Shown in pieces: positions 1 to 7,125 of a stretch of DNA of 13,705 nt. A program made the translations under genes and the position numbers. This DNA comes from Candidatus Troglogloeales bacterium (GTDB lineage: Bacteria > Nitrospirota > Nitrospiria > SBBL01 > SBBT01). The DNA lies in assembly GCA_005239595.1 (NCBI GenBank), contig SBBT01000194.1, forward strand, positions 1 to 13,705, in the 5' to 3' direction. Under the pieces are notes generated by a model that saw only the letters and a list, made by a program, of their open reading frames with translations, searched no databases and was not told where the DNA came from. Each line of letters begins with the position of its first letter. Within the stretch, counting starts at the first letter, position 1.

Positions 1-95
1 GTTGCGCCTCCCCCTCCGCTTCCTCCCCCCCCGCCCCATGCGGCATAGACAAGAAACATCCCTGTCAAAATCCCCATCCGGAGTATTGCCGGCAT
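1..95 (-). CDS. Exported protein with Gly-rich linker, 5' fragment only
   Basis: Only the first 31 codons are inside the window; the gene runs off the left edge. The start ATG at 95-93 shares one base with the TAA stop of the upstream gene (TAATG), and a GGGGGA ribosome-binding sequence lies just before it, so translation is probably coupled. The product begins MPAILRMGILTGMFLVYAAW, which reads as a signal peptide or membrane anchor. It is followed at once by a flexible linker of five Gly, Ser, four Gly, Ala. There is no lipobox cysteine. The linker codons include a run of eight G, which could slip in replication. Function is unknown. As a second small exported protein directly after another, it may act with that partner outside the membrane. 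Confidence 0.6.
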   Translation of the reverse strand, partial: MPAILRMGILTGMFLVYAAWGGGGGSGGGGA

Positions 96-559
96 TATTT
101 CCCCCTAAACTCAAGGATATCCCCCTCTTTTGTCTTATGCCTGATGGCGGGAGACGAAGGGGGAGATGCTGTTTTCAATTCTCCAAGCGTTAATGCGGTC
201 TGCTGCGTAAATAACTGTCCCCCTTGAAGATGAACCATCGCCTTGCCGGTCACGTTTTGGCCAGGCGGGTGTTGAAGCGCGATTTTCAGCTCTTTCACCT
301 CCCCTTTCGCAAGCGGCCCTTTCCATTCATACGGGCCTTCAATCAAAGTTACCGGAGGCAAAAGAGGGAACGAAAGCTCGGCGTGGAGAATATCAATGTT
401 GGCAACGGCGCGAAGAGTGACCCGGCTCTGCCCGGATGCGATACTTTCCTGCTGGAGCGACAGTTGCAACGGCGGCCTCGGTTTAATCGCCCAGGCGGGA
501 AAAGCAACTCCCAACAGAAGGGGGAAAATAAAACCAAATAACAGGAAGGATTTTCTCAT
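95..559 (-). CDS. Small exported protein of unknown function
   Basis: About 154 residues. The N-terminus is a clear Sec signal peptide: a basic start (MRKS), a hydrophobic core and a probable cleavage after AWA near residue 24. The mature part is rich in alternating polar and hydrophobic residues, suggesting a beta-sandwich of roughly 95 residues, followed by a low-complexity Ser/Pro tail. I do not recognise a named family. ATG at 559 is chosen because it overlaps the TGA of the dehydrogenase (TGATG). A GTG at 562 is an equally possible start and would give a 4-base overlap. A GAGGA sequence lies 10-13 nt upstream. The gene is overlapped at both ends by neighbours, so it is the middle cistron of a tight three-gene unit. 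It probably resides in the periplasm. Confidence 0.7.
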   Translation of the reverse strand: MRKSFLLFGFIFPLLLGVAFPAWAIKPRPPLQLSLQQESIASGQSRVTLRAVANIDILHAELSFPLLPPVTLIEGPYEWKGPLAKGEVKELKIALQHPPGQNVTGKAMVHLQGGQLFTQQTALTLGELKTASPPSSPAIRHKTKEGDILEFRGK

Positions 560-1545
560 CACGACACAATGGTCCTCATTACATCATTAACCGCATTTGG
601 CGGCCGCTTTTCCGCCAGCGCCGCCATGAGATTTTCAATGACCATCATCCCCATCCGAACGCGGGCCTCCGCAGAGGCCGAACCGATATGGGGAAGAAGC
701 ACCACCTGTTTCATCTTCATCAGCCGGCGGGGAATCGAGGGTTCCGCTTCATACACATCCAGTCCCGCCCCGGCAATTTTTCTCTGATAAAGGGCGCGGA
801 TTAATGCCTTCTCATCGACAATGGCGCCGCGCGACGTATTGATCAAAAATGCCGTTGGTTGCATTGTGCAAAGGGCCTTTTCGTCAATCAGGTGATGCGA
901 CTCACGGGTAAGTGGAAGGTGCAGCGAGATGAAATCGGCCTGTGACAGAAGCTCCGACAACGGGGAAAATCGCGCAGATAATCGGCGCTCATCATCAGCC
1001 GAAAGGGGATGGCGATTATAGTAGAGCAGCCGCATGGAAAACCCCTGGGCGCGGCGGGCAACCGCCTGTCCGATCCGGCCCATTCCAATAATACCCAGCG
1101 TCTTCCCATAGACATCGGCCCCGACAAACTGGGTCGGGCTCCATCCCGTCCACGTGCCTGAACGGACAGTCTCTTCTGCCTCGGCAAGGCGCCGCGCGAC
1201 AGACAAGATCAAACCAAAGGTAAGATCCGCCGTTGCCTCCGTAAGGACGCCCGGTGTGTTGGTCACCCAAATCCCCCTCTCGGAGGCCGCCACGCAATCG
1301 ACGTTGTTAAACCCGACGGCATAATTGGCAATGACTTTAAGATGGGGCGCCGTTTGAATAACCTCCCGGTCAATGGAATCGCTTAACATGGCGATCAGAC
1401 CACCCGCCTCCCTGACACCGCGGAGGATCTCGGACTTTGTCAGAGGCCGATCATGGCGGTTTACGCGAAGCGTAAAGCTCTCTCTAAGTTTGGCCATCAC
1501 GCGATCCGGAAGGGATCGTGTCAGAAAAACAGCATGTTTTTTCAT
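559..1545 (-). CDS. D-2-hydroxyacid dehydrogenase (glyoxylate/hydroxypyruvate reductase type)
   Basis: A 328-residue cytoplasmic enzyme of the D-isomer 2-hydroxyacid dehydrogenase family, which reduces 2-oxoacids with NAD(P)H. All family landmarks are present. NYAVGFNNVD (residues 74-83) is typical of glyoxylate/hydroxypyruvate reductases. The Rossmann motif GMGRIG is at 154-159. Catalytic Arg239 lies in TSRG, Glu268 in DVYEAEP and His286 in LPHIGSAS. After the second Rossmann strand the sequence reads YYNRHP with no Asp, which usually means NADP(H) preference. Length is normal. ATG 1545 is preferred; TTG at 1548 is also in frame. There is no Shine-Dalgarno sequence near the ATG, but a -10 element ends 8 nt upstream, so the message may be leaderless. 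It is the first cistron of the three-gene unit. Exact substrate (glyoxylate, hydroxypyruvate or another 2-oxoacid) cannot be told from sequence. Confidence 0.92.
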   Translation of the reverse strand: MKKHAVFLTRSLPDRVMAKLRESFTLRVNRHDRPLTKSEILRGVREAGGLIAMLSDSIDREVIQTAPHLKVIANYAVGFNNVDCVAASERGIWVTNTPGVLTEATADLTFGLILSVARRLAEAEETVRSGTWTGWSPTQFVGADVYGKTLGIIGMGRIGQAVARRAQGFSMRLLYYNRHPLSADDERRLSARFSPLSELLSQADFISLHLPLTRESHHLIDEKALCTMQPTAFLINTSRGAIVDEKALIRALYQRKIAGAGLDVYEAEPSIPRRLMKMKQVVLLPHIGSASAEARVRMGMMVIENLMAALAEKRPPNAVNDVMRTIVS

Positions 1546-1553
1546 CAAACCCG

Positions 1554-1582
1554 AATATAGCGAAGGGGTCTCCTTTTGGCAA
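1554..1582 (-). promoter_or_regulatory. Sigma70-like promoter of the dehydrogenase gene
   Basis: On the minus strand TTGCCA (1582-1577) and TATATT (1559-1554) are separated by exactly 17 nt. Each box differs from consensus at one or two positions. The -10 ends only 8 nt before the ATG at 1545, so the predicted transcription start falls at or within a couple of bases of the start codon. Confidence 0.55.
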
Positions 1583-1590
1583 GTGCTTGT

Positions 1591-1604
1591 GATAGCAAGC
1601 TATC
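1591..1604. repeat. Perfect inverted repeat upstream of the dehydrogenase promoter
   Basis: GATAGC-AA-GCTATC, two perfect 6-bp arms with a 2-bp centre, lies 8 bp upstream of the predicted -35 box. The position and symmetry suit a dimeric regulator site, but 14 bp alone is weak evidence. Confidence 0.35.
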
Positions 1605-1614
1605 CGTTAAGGTA

Positions 1615-1643
1615 CCTCCTGGTGTAACCGAAGAGACAGGAGG
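1615..1643. repeat. 7-bp inverted repeat downstream of the PFK fusion gene
   Basis: CCTCCTG (1615-1621) and CAGGAGG (1637-1643) can form a 7-bp stem with a 15-nt loop in the RNA past the end of the fusion gene (stop at 1712-1710). No U-run follows on the minus strand, so it is not a standard intrinsic terminator. It lies in the 164-nt gap between the fusion gene and the dehydrogenase. Apart from the promoter and the repeat at 1591-1604, that gap shows nothing else convincing. Confidence 0.3.
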
Positions 1644-1709
1644 GGAAGGTTTTACTGACGATGGAAGAAGAGGCGAAATTGAGGCGGACCCCATTAGGAC
1701 AGGTAGAAT

Positions 1710-4028
1710 TTATCCAGCATGCGTCTCTCCCTGATCGTCTCCGTGCATCCGGGAAAAGAGTTCCCAGTCAAATTCCTTCGAACAAATGGCATGAAGGGGA
1801 ACGGGATCCACCCTCTTCTCAATCCGATACGCCAGCATGCAGCCCACGACCCGTTCAGGCGCCTCCACGAGACATCGGATTGCTTCGTAGCCGAGATGTT
1901 GCGCCATCGATTTGTCTTCCGGTGTCGGGGGCGCCCCTCGTACCGTATGGCCGAGAATCGTGGTCTTGGTTGCCAGCGCCATTTGATAGGGGCCCGCATG
2001 AGGCCGCGGCCATTGCGCGATGGCATTCTCTACATAATCGACAAGCCCATAGACGCCTCCTTGCGGGTGGTGTCGGTGGGGGGTTTTCTCCGCCACGACA
2101 AACAGGTGGCTCTTATTGGGAACACCCAGGCTCCTCTTTAACGTTCCCAGGATCACATCATCGATGTAGGCATCGGGGTCCGGATATTCGTTTACTAAAA
2201 CACCCTCGGCACGCGCCTGATAGGCGCACGCGAGGGCAAGATGTCCTGATCCGGCCCCCATGATTTCAACAAAAAAGACGCTTCCCATTGCCGCACTGGT
2301 GGCCTTCAGCGACTCAATTGATTGATTCGCAATGGCGACCGCGGAATGGAATCCGAGTGATGTGGTGCCGGCGATGTCATTGTCGATGCTGCCCGGCAAT
2401 CCCACACACTGAATTCCAAAATTCTGGTATAAGGCGCGCAGGCCGCGGAGACTTCCATCCCCTCCGATGACAATCAAGGCGCCATTTTCCATATAGGGTG
2501 TTAAATGGCCGATGGCCACCTGCTGTATCCGCTCGTCTTTGAACTCTTCAAACCGGCTGCTTCCGATCGGGCTGCTCGCCCGACTTGCCATGCCACGTGT
2601 CTCTTCCTCGTAAACCCGTTCGATCCAATTGTTCGCAAGGCCCAGGAATCCGTGCTGTACGAAATAGATCTCGATCCCGTACCGGCTTCCTGTCACATGG
2701 AGTTCTTTTAAGGCGGCGCCGGCGCCGGCAAAATCGCCTCCTGAAACCAGGACGACCACCCGTTTGATCTGTTTGGGTTTTAACGTGACGCGATCAACCC
2801 GTTCCTTCTCAACGGTAACCCAGGCATCCCGTGCCGTCTTTTCATGCTCGGCAAGCCCGACCGCGGTCGCATATCCGGAAAACTGATTCTTCTCCCGCAT
2901 CAGAAGCACCACATTGTTTTGGCCCTCTTTATGCTCCCCAAATTCCAGGAAGGCCTCCGGAAATGGTCGAGGGTCCAGATAGAGCATCAACGCACGCAGG
3001 GTTGAACTATGCGTATACAAACAGGCCACCGCTCCCTGATACAGACGACCGATCCGATGCATCCCTTCCACCACCTCCAGATAGAGATCGAAAAAGGAAT
3101 GGCCGCCCGGGTAGCAATAAAGCGGGTGTTTGATCAGTCGCTTTGCCGTTTTTGTGTCTACTTTAAATGCCCGTGCCGCCTCTTCCAGTTCAATCGCCTT
3201 CTCCTGCCCCGTCACCCAGCCGAAATCCTGGGATTCCAGCGCGGGATCTACGGCCGCTTTCGGCTGCTCTCCCCCTGCTCCTTGCAGGGCCTGTGCGATC
3301 CGTTCGAATAGTTCGGTCGTATTCGGGCTCTGGCTGACCAGGTGGGCAAAATGGCGCGGGTCAAGGTAGTTGTCCATGTGGAGGAAGTTAAGCTGCTGCC
3401 CCACCACGCCGATCATGCGGGCAAACATCTCCCCCAACAGATCCGCCTTGGCAACCCCCTCTTGAGGATTTAGGAAATTGGCCAGACGGCGTCCCACGCG
3501 GTGGGTCTTGCTTTCAACGACGGATTGCCCGTGCCGCATGGCAAAGAGAATGGATCGGCCGGTTAAGTCTCGTGGCAGCAGCCAGAACCGGTCATTTCCG
3601 AGGTCGAGCAGTATCCGCCCTTCTGCCAGGTGCGATGTTAGATGTTCCCGTGAGATGATCGCGGTGGGCCTTCTGCGGATTGGTTTTTCTATCGAAGGAA
3701 TGGGGGTGCGAAGTAAAGGAGAGAGCCTCTCTTCCGCAAGGAGGCGGTTCCAGGCGGCATAGAAGATCCATTCGTCTCCTCTGCATCCGGAGGTAATCAC
3801 GTCCTGTCGCGCGGCGCGGTAGCCCTCTGCGTGCGGGAAACCTTTCTGGGCCTGTTTTACAAACGCCAGGATGTGACCCATCGCATCCAAAACCAACTGA
3901 GCAGAGCGGCCTGTCTCAATCGGGACATCGGGGAGATGCAGCCCTTTCAGTTTGGAGCAACGGGCCATGGCATGACCATACGCCAGCAGGCCTTCAATTG
4001 TAACGAACCCAAGCGGGTTTTCCTCCAT
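1710..4028 (-). CDS. Histidine phosphatase / 6-phosphofructokinase-fold fusion protein
   Basis: 772 residues, over twice a bacterial PFK (about 320). Residues 1-120 are a helical region I do not recognise. Residues ~158-400 look like a histidine phosphatase: MRHGQS (phospho-His166), a YPGGHSFFDL segment resembling YP-GESYEDL of fructose-2,6-bisphosphatases, and a second His340 in YTHSSTLRAL. Residues ~422-772 are a PFK-A domain: VSGGD (428-432), GSSRFEEF (489-496), GGDGS (522-526, the Gly of ATP-type enzymes), PGSIDND (545-551, catalytic Asp549), VEIMG (587-591) and LGHTVRG (692-698). Compared by eye with E. coli PfkA, Arg72, His249 and Arg252 are kept, but Arg162 becomes Ser583, Arg171 becomes Ala592 and Arg243 becomes Lys688. 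Fructose-6-phosphate binding may therefore differ. The start ATG follows AAGAGG closely. It likely acts at the fructose-6-phosphate/bisphosphate step in the cytoplasm; direction and substrate are unproven. Confidence 0.9.
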   Translation of the reverse strand: MEENPLGFVTIEGLLAYGHAMARCSKLKGLHLPDVPIETGRSAQLVLDAMGHILAFVKQAQKGFPHAEGYRAARQDVITSGCRGDEWIFYAAWNRLLAEERLSPLLRTPIPSIEKPIRRRPTAIISREHLTSHLAEGRILLDLGNDRFWLLPRDLTGRSILFAMRHGQSVVESKTHRVGRRLANFLNPQEGVAKADLLGEMFARMIGVVGQQLNFLHMDNYLDPRHFAHLVSQSPNTTELFERIAQALQGAGGEQPKAAVDPALESQDFGWVTGQEKAIELEEAARAFKVDTKTAKRLIKHPLYCYPGGHSFFDLYLEVVEGMHRIGRLYQGAVACLYTHSSTLRALMLYLDPRPFPEAFLEFGEHKEGQNNVVLLMREKNQFSGYATAVGLAEHEKTARDAWVTVEKERVDRVTLKPKQIKRVVVLVSGGDFAGAGAALKELHVTGSRYGIEIYFVQHGFLGLANNWIERVYEEETRGMASRASSPIGSSRFEEFKDERIQQVAIGHLTPYMENGALIVIGGDGSLRGLRALYQNFGIQCVGLPGSIDNDIAGTTSLGFHSAVAIANQSIESLKATSAAMGSVFFVEIMGAGSGHLALACAYQARAEGVLVNEYPDPDAYIDDVILGTLKRSLGVPNKSHLFVVAEKTPHRHHPQGGVYGLVDYVENAIAQWPRPHAGPYQMALATKTTILGHTVRGAPPTPEDKSMAQHLGYEAIRCLVEAPERVVGCMLAYRIEKRVDPVPLHAICSKEFDWELFSRMHGDDQGETHAG

Positions 4029-4088
4029 ACGCCTCTTTGTGGAAATGTGAAGACAAAACGAGATTACAACATTGAATAAAACTGCGCA

Positions 4089-4117
4089 ACGACAACTTAC
4101 AGGGGATGTGCTATACT
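4089..4117 (+). promoter_or_regulatory. Possible promoter of the receiver-EAL gene
   Basis: TATACT at 4112-4117 is a good -10. ACGACA, 17 nt upstream at 4089-4094, is a partial -35 matching its GACA half. It lies in the 158-nt divergent gap with the PFK fusion gene and would give a leader of about 60 nt. For the fusion gene on the other strand I see only a weak extended -10 (TGTTGTAAT, around 4064-4072). Confidence 0.4.
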
Positions 4118-4148
4118 TTAAAAACCTTTTGCATTATATTGATTAAAA

Positions 4149-4169
4149 TTAACCCTTTATTAACCCTTA
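4149..4169 (+). repeat. Direct repeat TTAACCCTT, 11-bp period
   Basis: TTAACCCTTT (4149-4158) and TTAACCCTTA (4160-4169) repeat with an 11-bp period, one helical turn, in the A+T-rich leader just before the ribosome-binding site of the receiver-EAL gene. This spacing is typical of tandem half-sites for OmpR/PhoB-type regulators; binding is not shown. Confidence 0.35.
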
Positions 4170-4186
4170 TGTTGAGGACTGATCCG

Positions 4187-5953
4187 ATGACGCAAGATAT
4201 TCCTATCAATATTTTAATCGTCGACGACCACCCGGCCAACCGTCTGGCCATGCGAGAGATATTGACCAACCTTGATCTCAATATCATCGAGGCCGAATCG
4301 GGCCGCCAGGCATTAAAATCGGTTCTTGAGAACGATTTCGCCTTAATCCTGATGGATGTTGTCATGCCGGGCATGGACGGCTTTGAAACCACCCGGATCA
4401 TTCGAAGCCGGCAGAAATCCCAACACACCCCCGTGGTCTTCATCACCGCCTCTGACCCCATGGAACTCACGTCAAAGATGGCTTATTTATCGGGCGGTAT
4501 CGATTTTATCACGCATCCGATTATCCCGGAAATACTGCGGGCCAAGGTCTCTGCCTTTGTGGAGCTCTTCCGGCATCAGCAGACCATTATCACACAACAT
4601 CATTCCATTCTCGAGGCCCATCAAACATTGGAAAAACAGCGTTCAGAGATTAAACGGCTATACCATGATTCCATCACAGATCTTCCCAATCGAAACAGCC
4701 TGGAGGAGGCGTTGGGTAAAACGATTGAAAAAGCCGGTGAGAAACATTTTACCTTTTTGCTCATAGGCCTCAATAGCTTCCAGAGCGTGAACGACACCCT
4801 CGGATTCCATTATGGGGATCTCTTTTTGGGAGAGGTGGCAAAGGCGCTTAAAAAATCCTGCAACCAGGCTTATACCCTCTTTTACATTGGAGGAAGTAAG
4901 TTTGGCATCCTTTTAGACATCGGCAGCGCGGAGAAGGAGGCAGAAGTAGAGGCGGGTTATATTGCTGCGTTCCTGGAGAAACCGCTCTCCATCAGAGATA
5001 TCGATATCGTAGCTGCAGCGACCTTTGGATGCGCGGTTTACCCTGCTCATGGAAAGTCCGCAGGCATGCTATTGCGCCGGGCCGACGTGGCCATGCAATA
5101 CGCCCTAAAAAAGGGTTTCGTTCTGGAATTCTATTCTCCCTCCATGGACCAAGATAGCGAAAAACATCTGGCGCTCACGGGGGAGTTAAAGACCGCGCTG
5201 GATAACGACCAATTTTTCCTGGTCTATCAGCCGAAGGTGGGTCTGCAAACCGGCAAGATCTTAGGGGTTGAGGCGCTGATCCGATGGAACCATCATGGCC
5301 GGGAGATAATCCCCCCCTGCGATTTTATCCCAATCGCCGAACAGACCGGTCTCATCACAGCGCTGACCACAACTGTTATCAGAAAAACCCTTCAACAAAT
5401 CCGAACATGGTCTGAAAAAGGACTCCCTTCATCCGCTTCCGTCAACCTCTCCGCAAGAGATTTAATGGATCCGACACTGGCCGGTCGGATACAAGCGTAT
5501 GTTGACGAGACGCAGGTTTCCCCTTTCTCCCTGACGCTGGAAATTACCGAGGGGATGATCGTCTCCGATCCGGTACGGGCCAGAAAGAATATTGCCAAAC
5601 TCACAGATTGCGGGGTGCGTTTTTCCATTGACGATTTCGGAACAGGTTACTCCTCCCTCTCTTATTTAAAAGAGCTGAACGTGAACGAGGTGAAGGTTGA
5701 CCGCTCTTTTGTTTCGGACATGCTGACGAATTCAAACAGCGCCTCGATTGTCTGCGCGATTATTGATCTTGCGCACCACATGACTCTTGCGGTTGTGGCG
5801 GAGGGGGTGGAAACCAAAGAGACGCTCGATCTGTTGAGAGGTCTTTCTTGCGACGAAGTCCAGGGATATTACATCAGTCGCCCCCTGCCGGAAGAGGAGA
5901 TCGCCCGCTGGCTTGAAAAACCCTCCTTCTCAATACCAGGGTTAGAAACTTAA
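4187..5953 (+). CDS. Receiver-GGDEF(degenerate)-EAL c-di-GMP phosphodiesterase-like protein
   Basis: 588 residues, cytoplasmic, no membrane segment. Residues 8-128 form a response-regulator receiver: acidic pair Asp13-Asp14, phospho-acceptor Asp57 in LMDVVMPGMDG, Thr87. The usual conserved Lys before Pro is His110 (THPIIPE). A coiled linker (about 130-160) leads to a GGDEF domain starting at DLPNRN; its signature reads GGSKF (235-239), so diguanylate cyclase activity is probably lost. The EAL domain (325-580) keeps EAL (362-364), Asn420 in VNLSARD, EITEG, DDFGTGYSSL (482-491), KVDRSF and EGVE (539-542), as in active c-di-GMP phosphodiesterases. ATG 4187 is chosen because GAGGA sits 8 nt upstream and the receiver begins right after; longer starts at 4106 or 4169 lack this. 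Likely role: phosphorylation-tuned c-di-GMP breakdown. The cognate kinase is unknown; the 7TM kinase in this window is a candidate. Confidence 0.93.
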   Translation: MTQDIPINILIVDDHPANRLAMREILTNLDLNIIEAESGRQALKSVLENDFALILMDVVMPGMDGFETTRIIRSRQKSQHTPVVFITASDPMELTSKMAYLSGGIDFITHPIIPEILRAKVSAFVELFRHQQTIITQHHSILEAHQTLEKQRSEIKRLYHDSITDLPNRNSLEEALGKTIEKAGEKHFTFLLIGLNSFQSVNDTLGFHYGDLFLGEVAKALKKSCNQAYTLFYIGGSKFGILLDIGSAEKEAEVEAGYIAAFLEKPLSIRDIDIVAAATFGCAVYPAHGKSAGMLLRRADVAMQYALKKGFVLEFYSPSMDQDSEKHLALTGELKTALDNDQFFLVYQPKVGLQTGKILGVEALIRWNHHGREIIPPCDFIPIAEQTGLITALTTTVIRKTLQQIRTWSEKGLPSSASVNLSARDLMDPTLAGRIQAYVDETQVSPFSLTLEITEGMIVSDPVRARKNIAKLTDCGVRFSIDDFGTGYSSLSYLKELNVNEVKVDRSFVSDMLTNSNSASIVCAIIDLAHHMTLAVVAEGVETKETLDLLRGLSCDEVQGYYISRPLPEEEIARWLEKPSFSIPGLET

Positions 5954-6024
5954 AAATCCCGCTTGAATATCAGTCGCTCTATCGTCTTTATGTGAAGAGG
6001 GATCGTTGATCTGGAGGAAGACGC

Positions 6025-7104
6025 ATGACACAACTGATGTTACATGAACGGCATCGACAAGGCGGGGCCTGTTTCTCCTCCCATGGGGCATGGATGCTTC
6101 CCAACCACTATGGCGATCCATCCTCTGAATATCGGGCGGTTCGGGAAAATGCAGGAATTTCTGATCTCTCGCATCAGGGAATGCTCCTGGTCTCGGGTGA
6201 AGACCGTATTCCCTTCCTCCAGAATCTGGTCAGCAACGATGTCAGGCTTTTAACAAACGACAAGGGAATCTACAGCACCCTTTTAACCGCCAAAGCAAAA
6301 ATGGTGGCCGATTTTCACCTTTATGCCCTGCCAGAAGCCATTCTGGTCGAAATGGAGGGGGCGAATGCGGAGGTGGTTTCGCAATATCTCAGCCGTTTTA
6401 AGTTTCGCTCGCGCATCAAGATCACTATCCCCGCCTGGGGAAAAATTTTGATATCGGGGCCTAACGGGGGCAAGGCGCTTCAATGCTTTTTAGGGGGAAC
6501 CCTCCCTGCCGAAGAGAACGCTCTCACCCGACATTCAATCGAAGAGACCACCCTCTTCTGCGTGAAGCGATCGATGACGGGAGAGGAAGATTACCTCCTT
6601 TTCGTTCCGGAGGCGGCATTAAACCGATGCTGGGAAACCGTCTTGAAGGCGGGAGCCGGATTTGGACTGGTTCCGATCGGCCATGCGGCGCTGGAGACGC
6701 TCCGGATCGAGGCGGGACGCCCGTATTATGGGATTGATATGGATGAAGAGATCAAACCGATTGAGGCAGGGATTAAGGCATCGGCGGTCAGCGATACCAA
6801 GGGGTGCTATCCGGGGCAGGAGGTGATCGCGCGGGTTGAAACTTACGGAAGCGTGAAGAAACATCTCTATGGATTAGTGCTGGAAGGGGCCGCTCTTCCG
6901 AAAAAGGGCGATACGATTCTCCACGACGAGAAAGAGGCCGGCTGGATCACCAGCGCCGCATTTTCGCCTTTCTTAAATAAAGTGATTGCCATGGGATATG
7001 TCCGCGTCTCCGTGGCCGTATCCGACCCCAATCTTACGGTGGGGGTAAATGAAGCGCGACGATCCGCGCGGGTCGTCCCCCTTCCATTTTACCGGAGAAG
7101 ATAA
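6025..7104 (+). CDS. ygfZ: YgfZ/GcvT-like folate-binding Fe-S protein maturation factor
   Basis: 359 residues, similar in fold to the aminomethyltransferase GcvT. The diagnostic YgfZ motif KGCYPGQE is at 259-266, with the conserved Cys261. Known members bind tetrahydrofolate and support the assembly or repair of certain Fe-S enzymes and some tRNA modification. The N-terminal region (DLSHQGMLLVSGED, residues 47-60, then LVSNDV) matches the family pattern, and the C-terminal barrel includes the glycine-rich GWITSAAFSP turn. The start ATG is preceded by GGAGGAA with good spacing. A gap of 71 nt separates it from the EAL gene with no clear terminator, and 21 nt separates it from the next gene, so it is probably cotranscribed with that one. 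It is cytoplasmic. GcvT itself is unlikely because the KGCYxGQE motif is specific to YgfZ. Confidence 0.9.
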   Translation: MTQLMLHERHRQGGACFSSHGAWMLPNHYGDPSSEYRAVRENAGISDLSHQGMLLVSGEDRIPFLQNLVSNDVRLLTNDKGIYSTLLTAKAKMVADFHLYALPEAILVEMEGANAEVVSQYLSRFKFRSRIKITIPAWGKILISGPNGGKALQCFLGGTLPAEENALTRHSIEETTLFCVKRSMTGEEDYLLFVPEAALNRCWETVLKAGAGFGLVPIGHAALETLRIEAGRPYYGIDMDEEIKPIEAGIKASAVSDTKGCYPGQEVIARVETYGSVKKHLYGLVLEGAALPKKGDTILHDEKEAGWITSAAFSPFLNKVIAMGYVRVSVAVSDPNLTVGVNEARRSARVVPLPFYRRR

Positions 7105-7125
7105 ACAATATTTAAAGGAGAAACT

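Noticed and set aside
1661..2263. 200-residue plus-strand open frame opposite the PFK domain
   Set aside because: It is Pro/Arg/Ser-rich without any recognisable motif, and lies antisense to a domain with clear conserved PFK motifs. It is a shadow frame.
4106..4186. Longer N-terminus for the receiver-EAL protein
   Set aside because: The extra 27 residues precede the receiver fold, the start lies upstream of the predicted transcription start, and no ribosome-binding site supports it. ATG 4187 has a good one.
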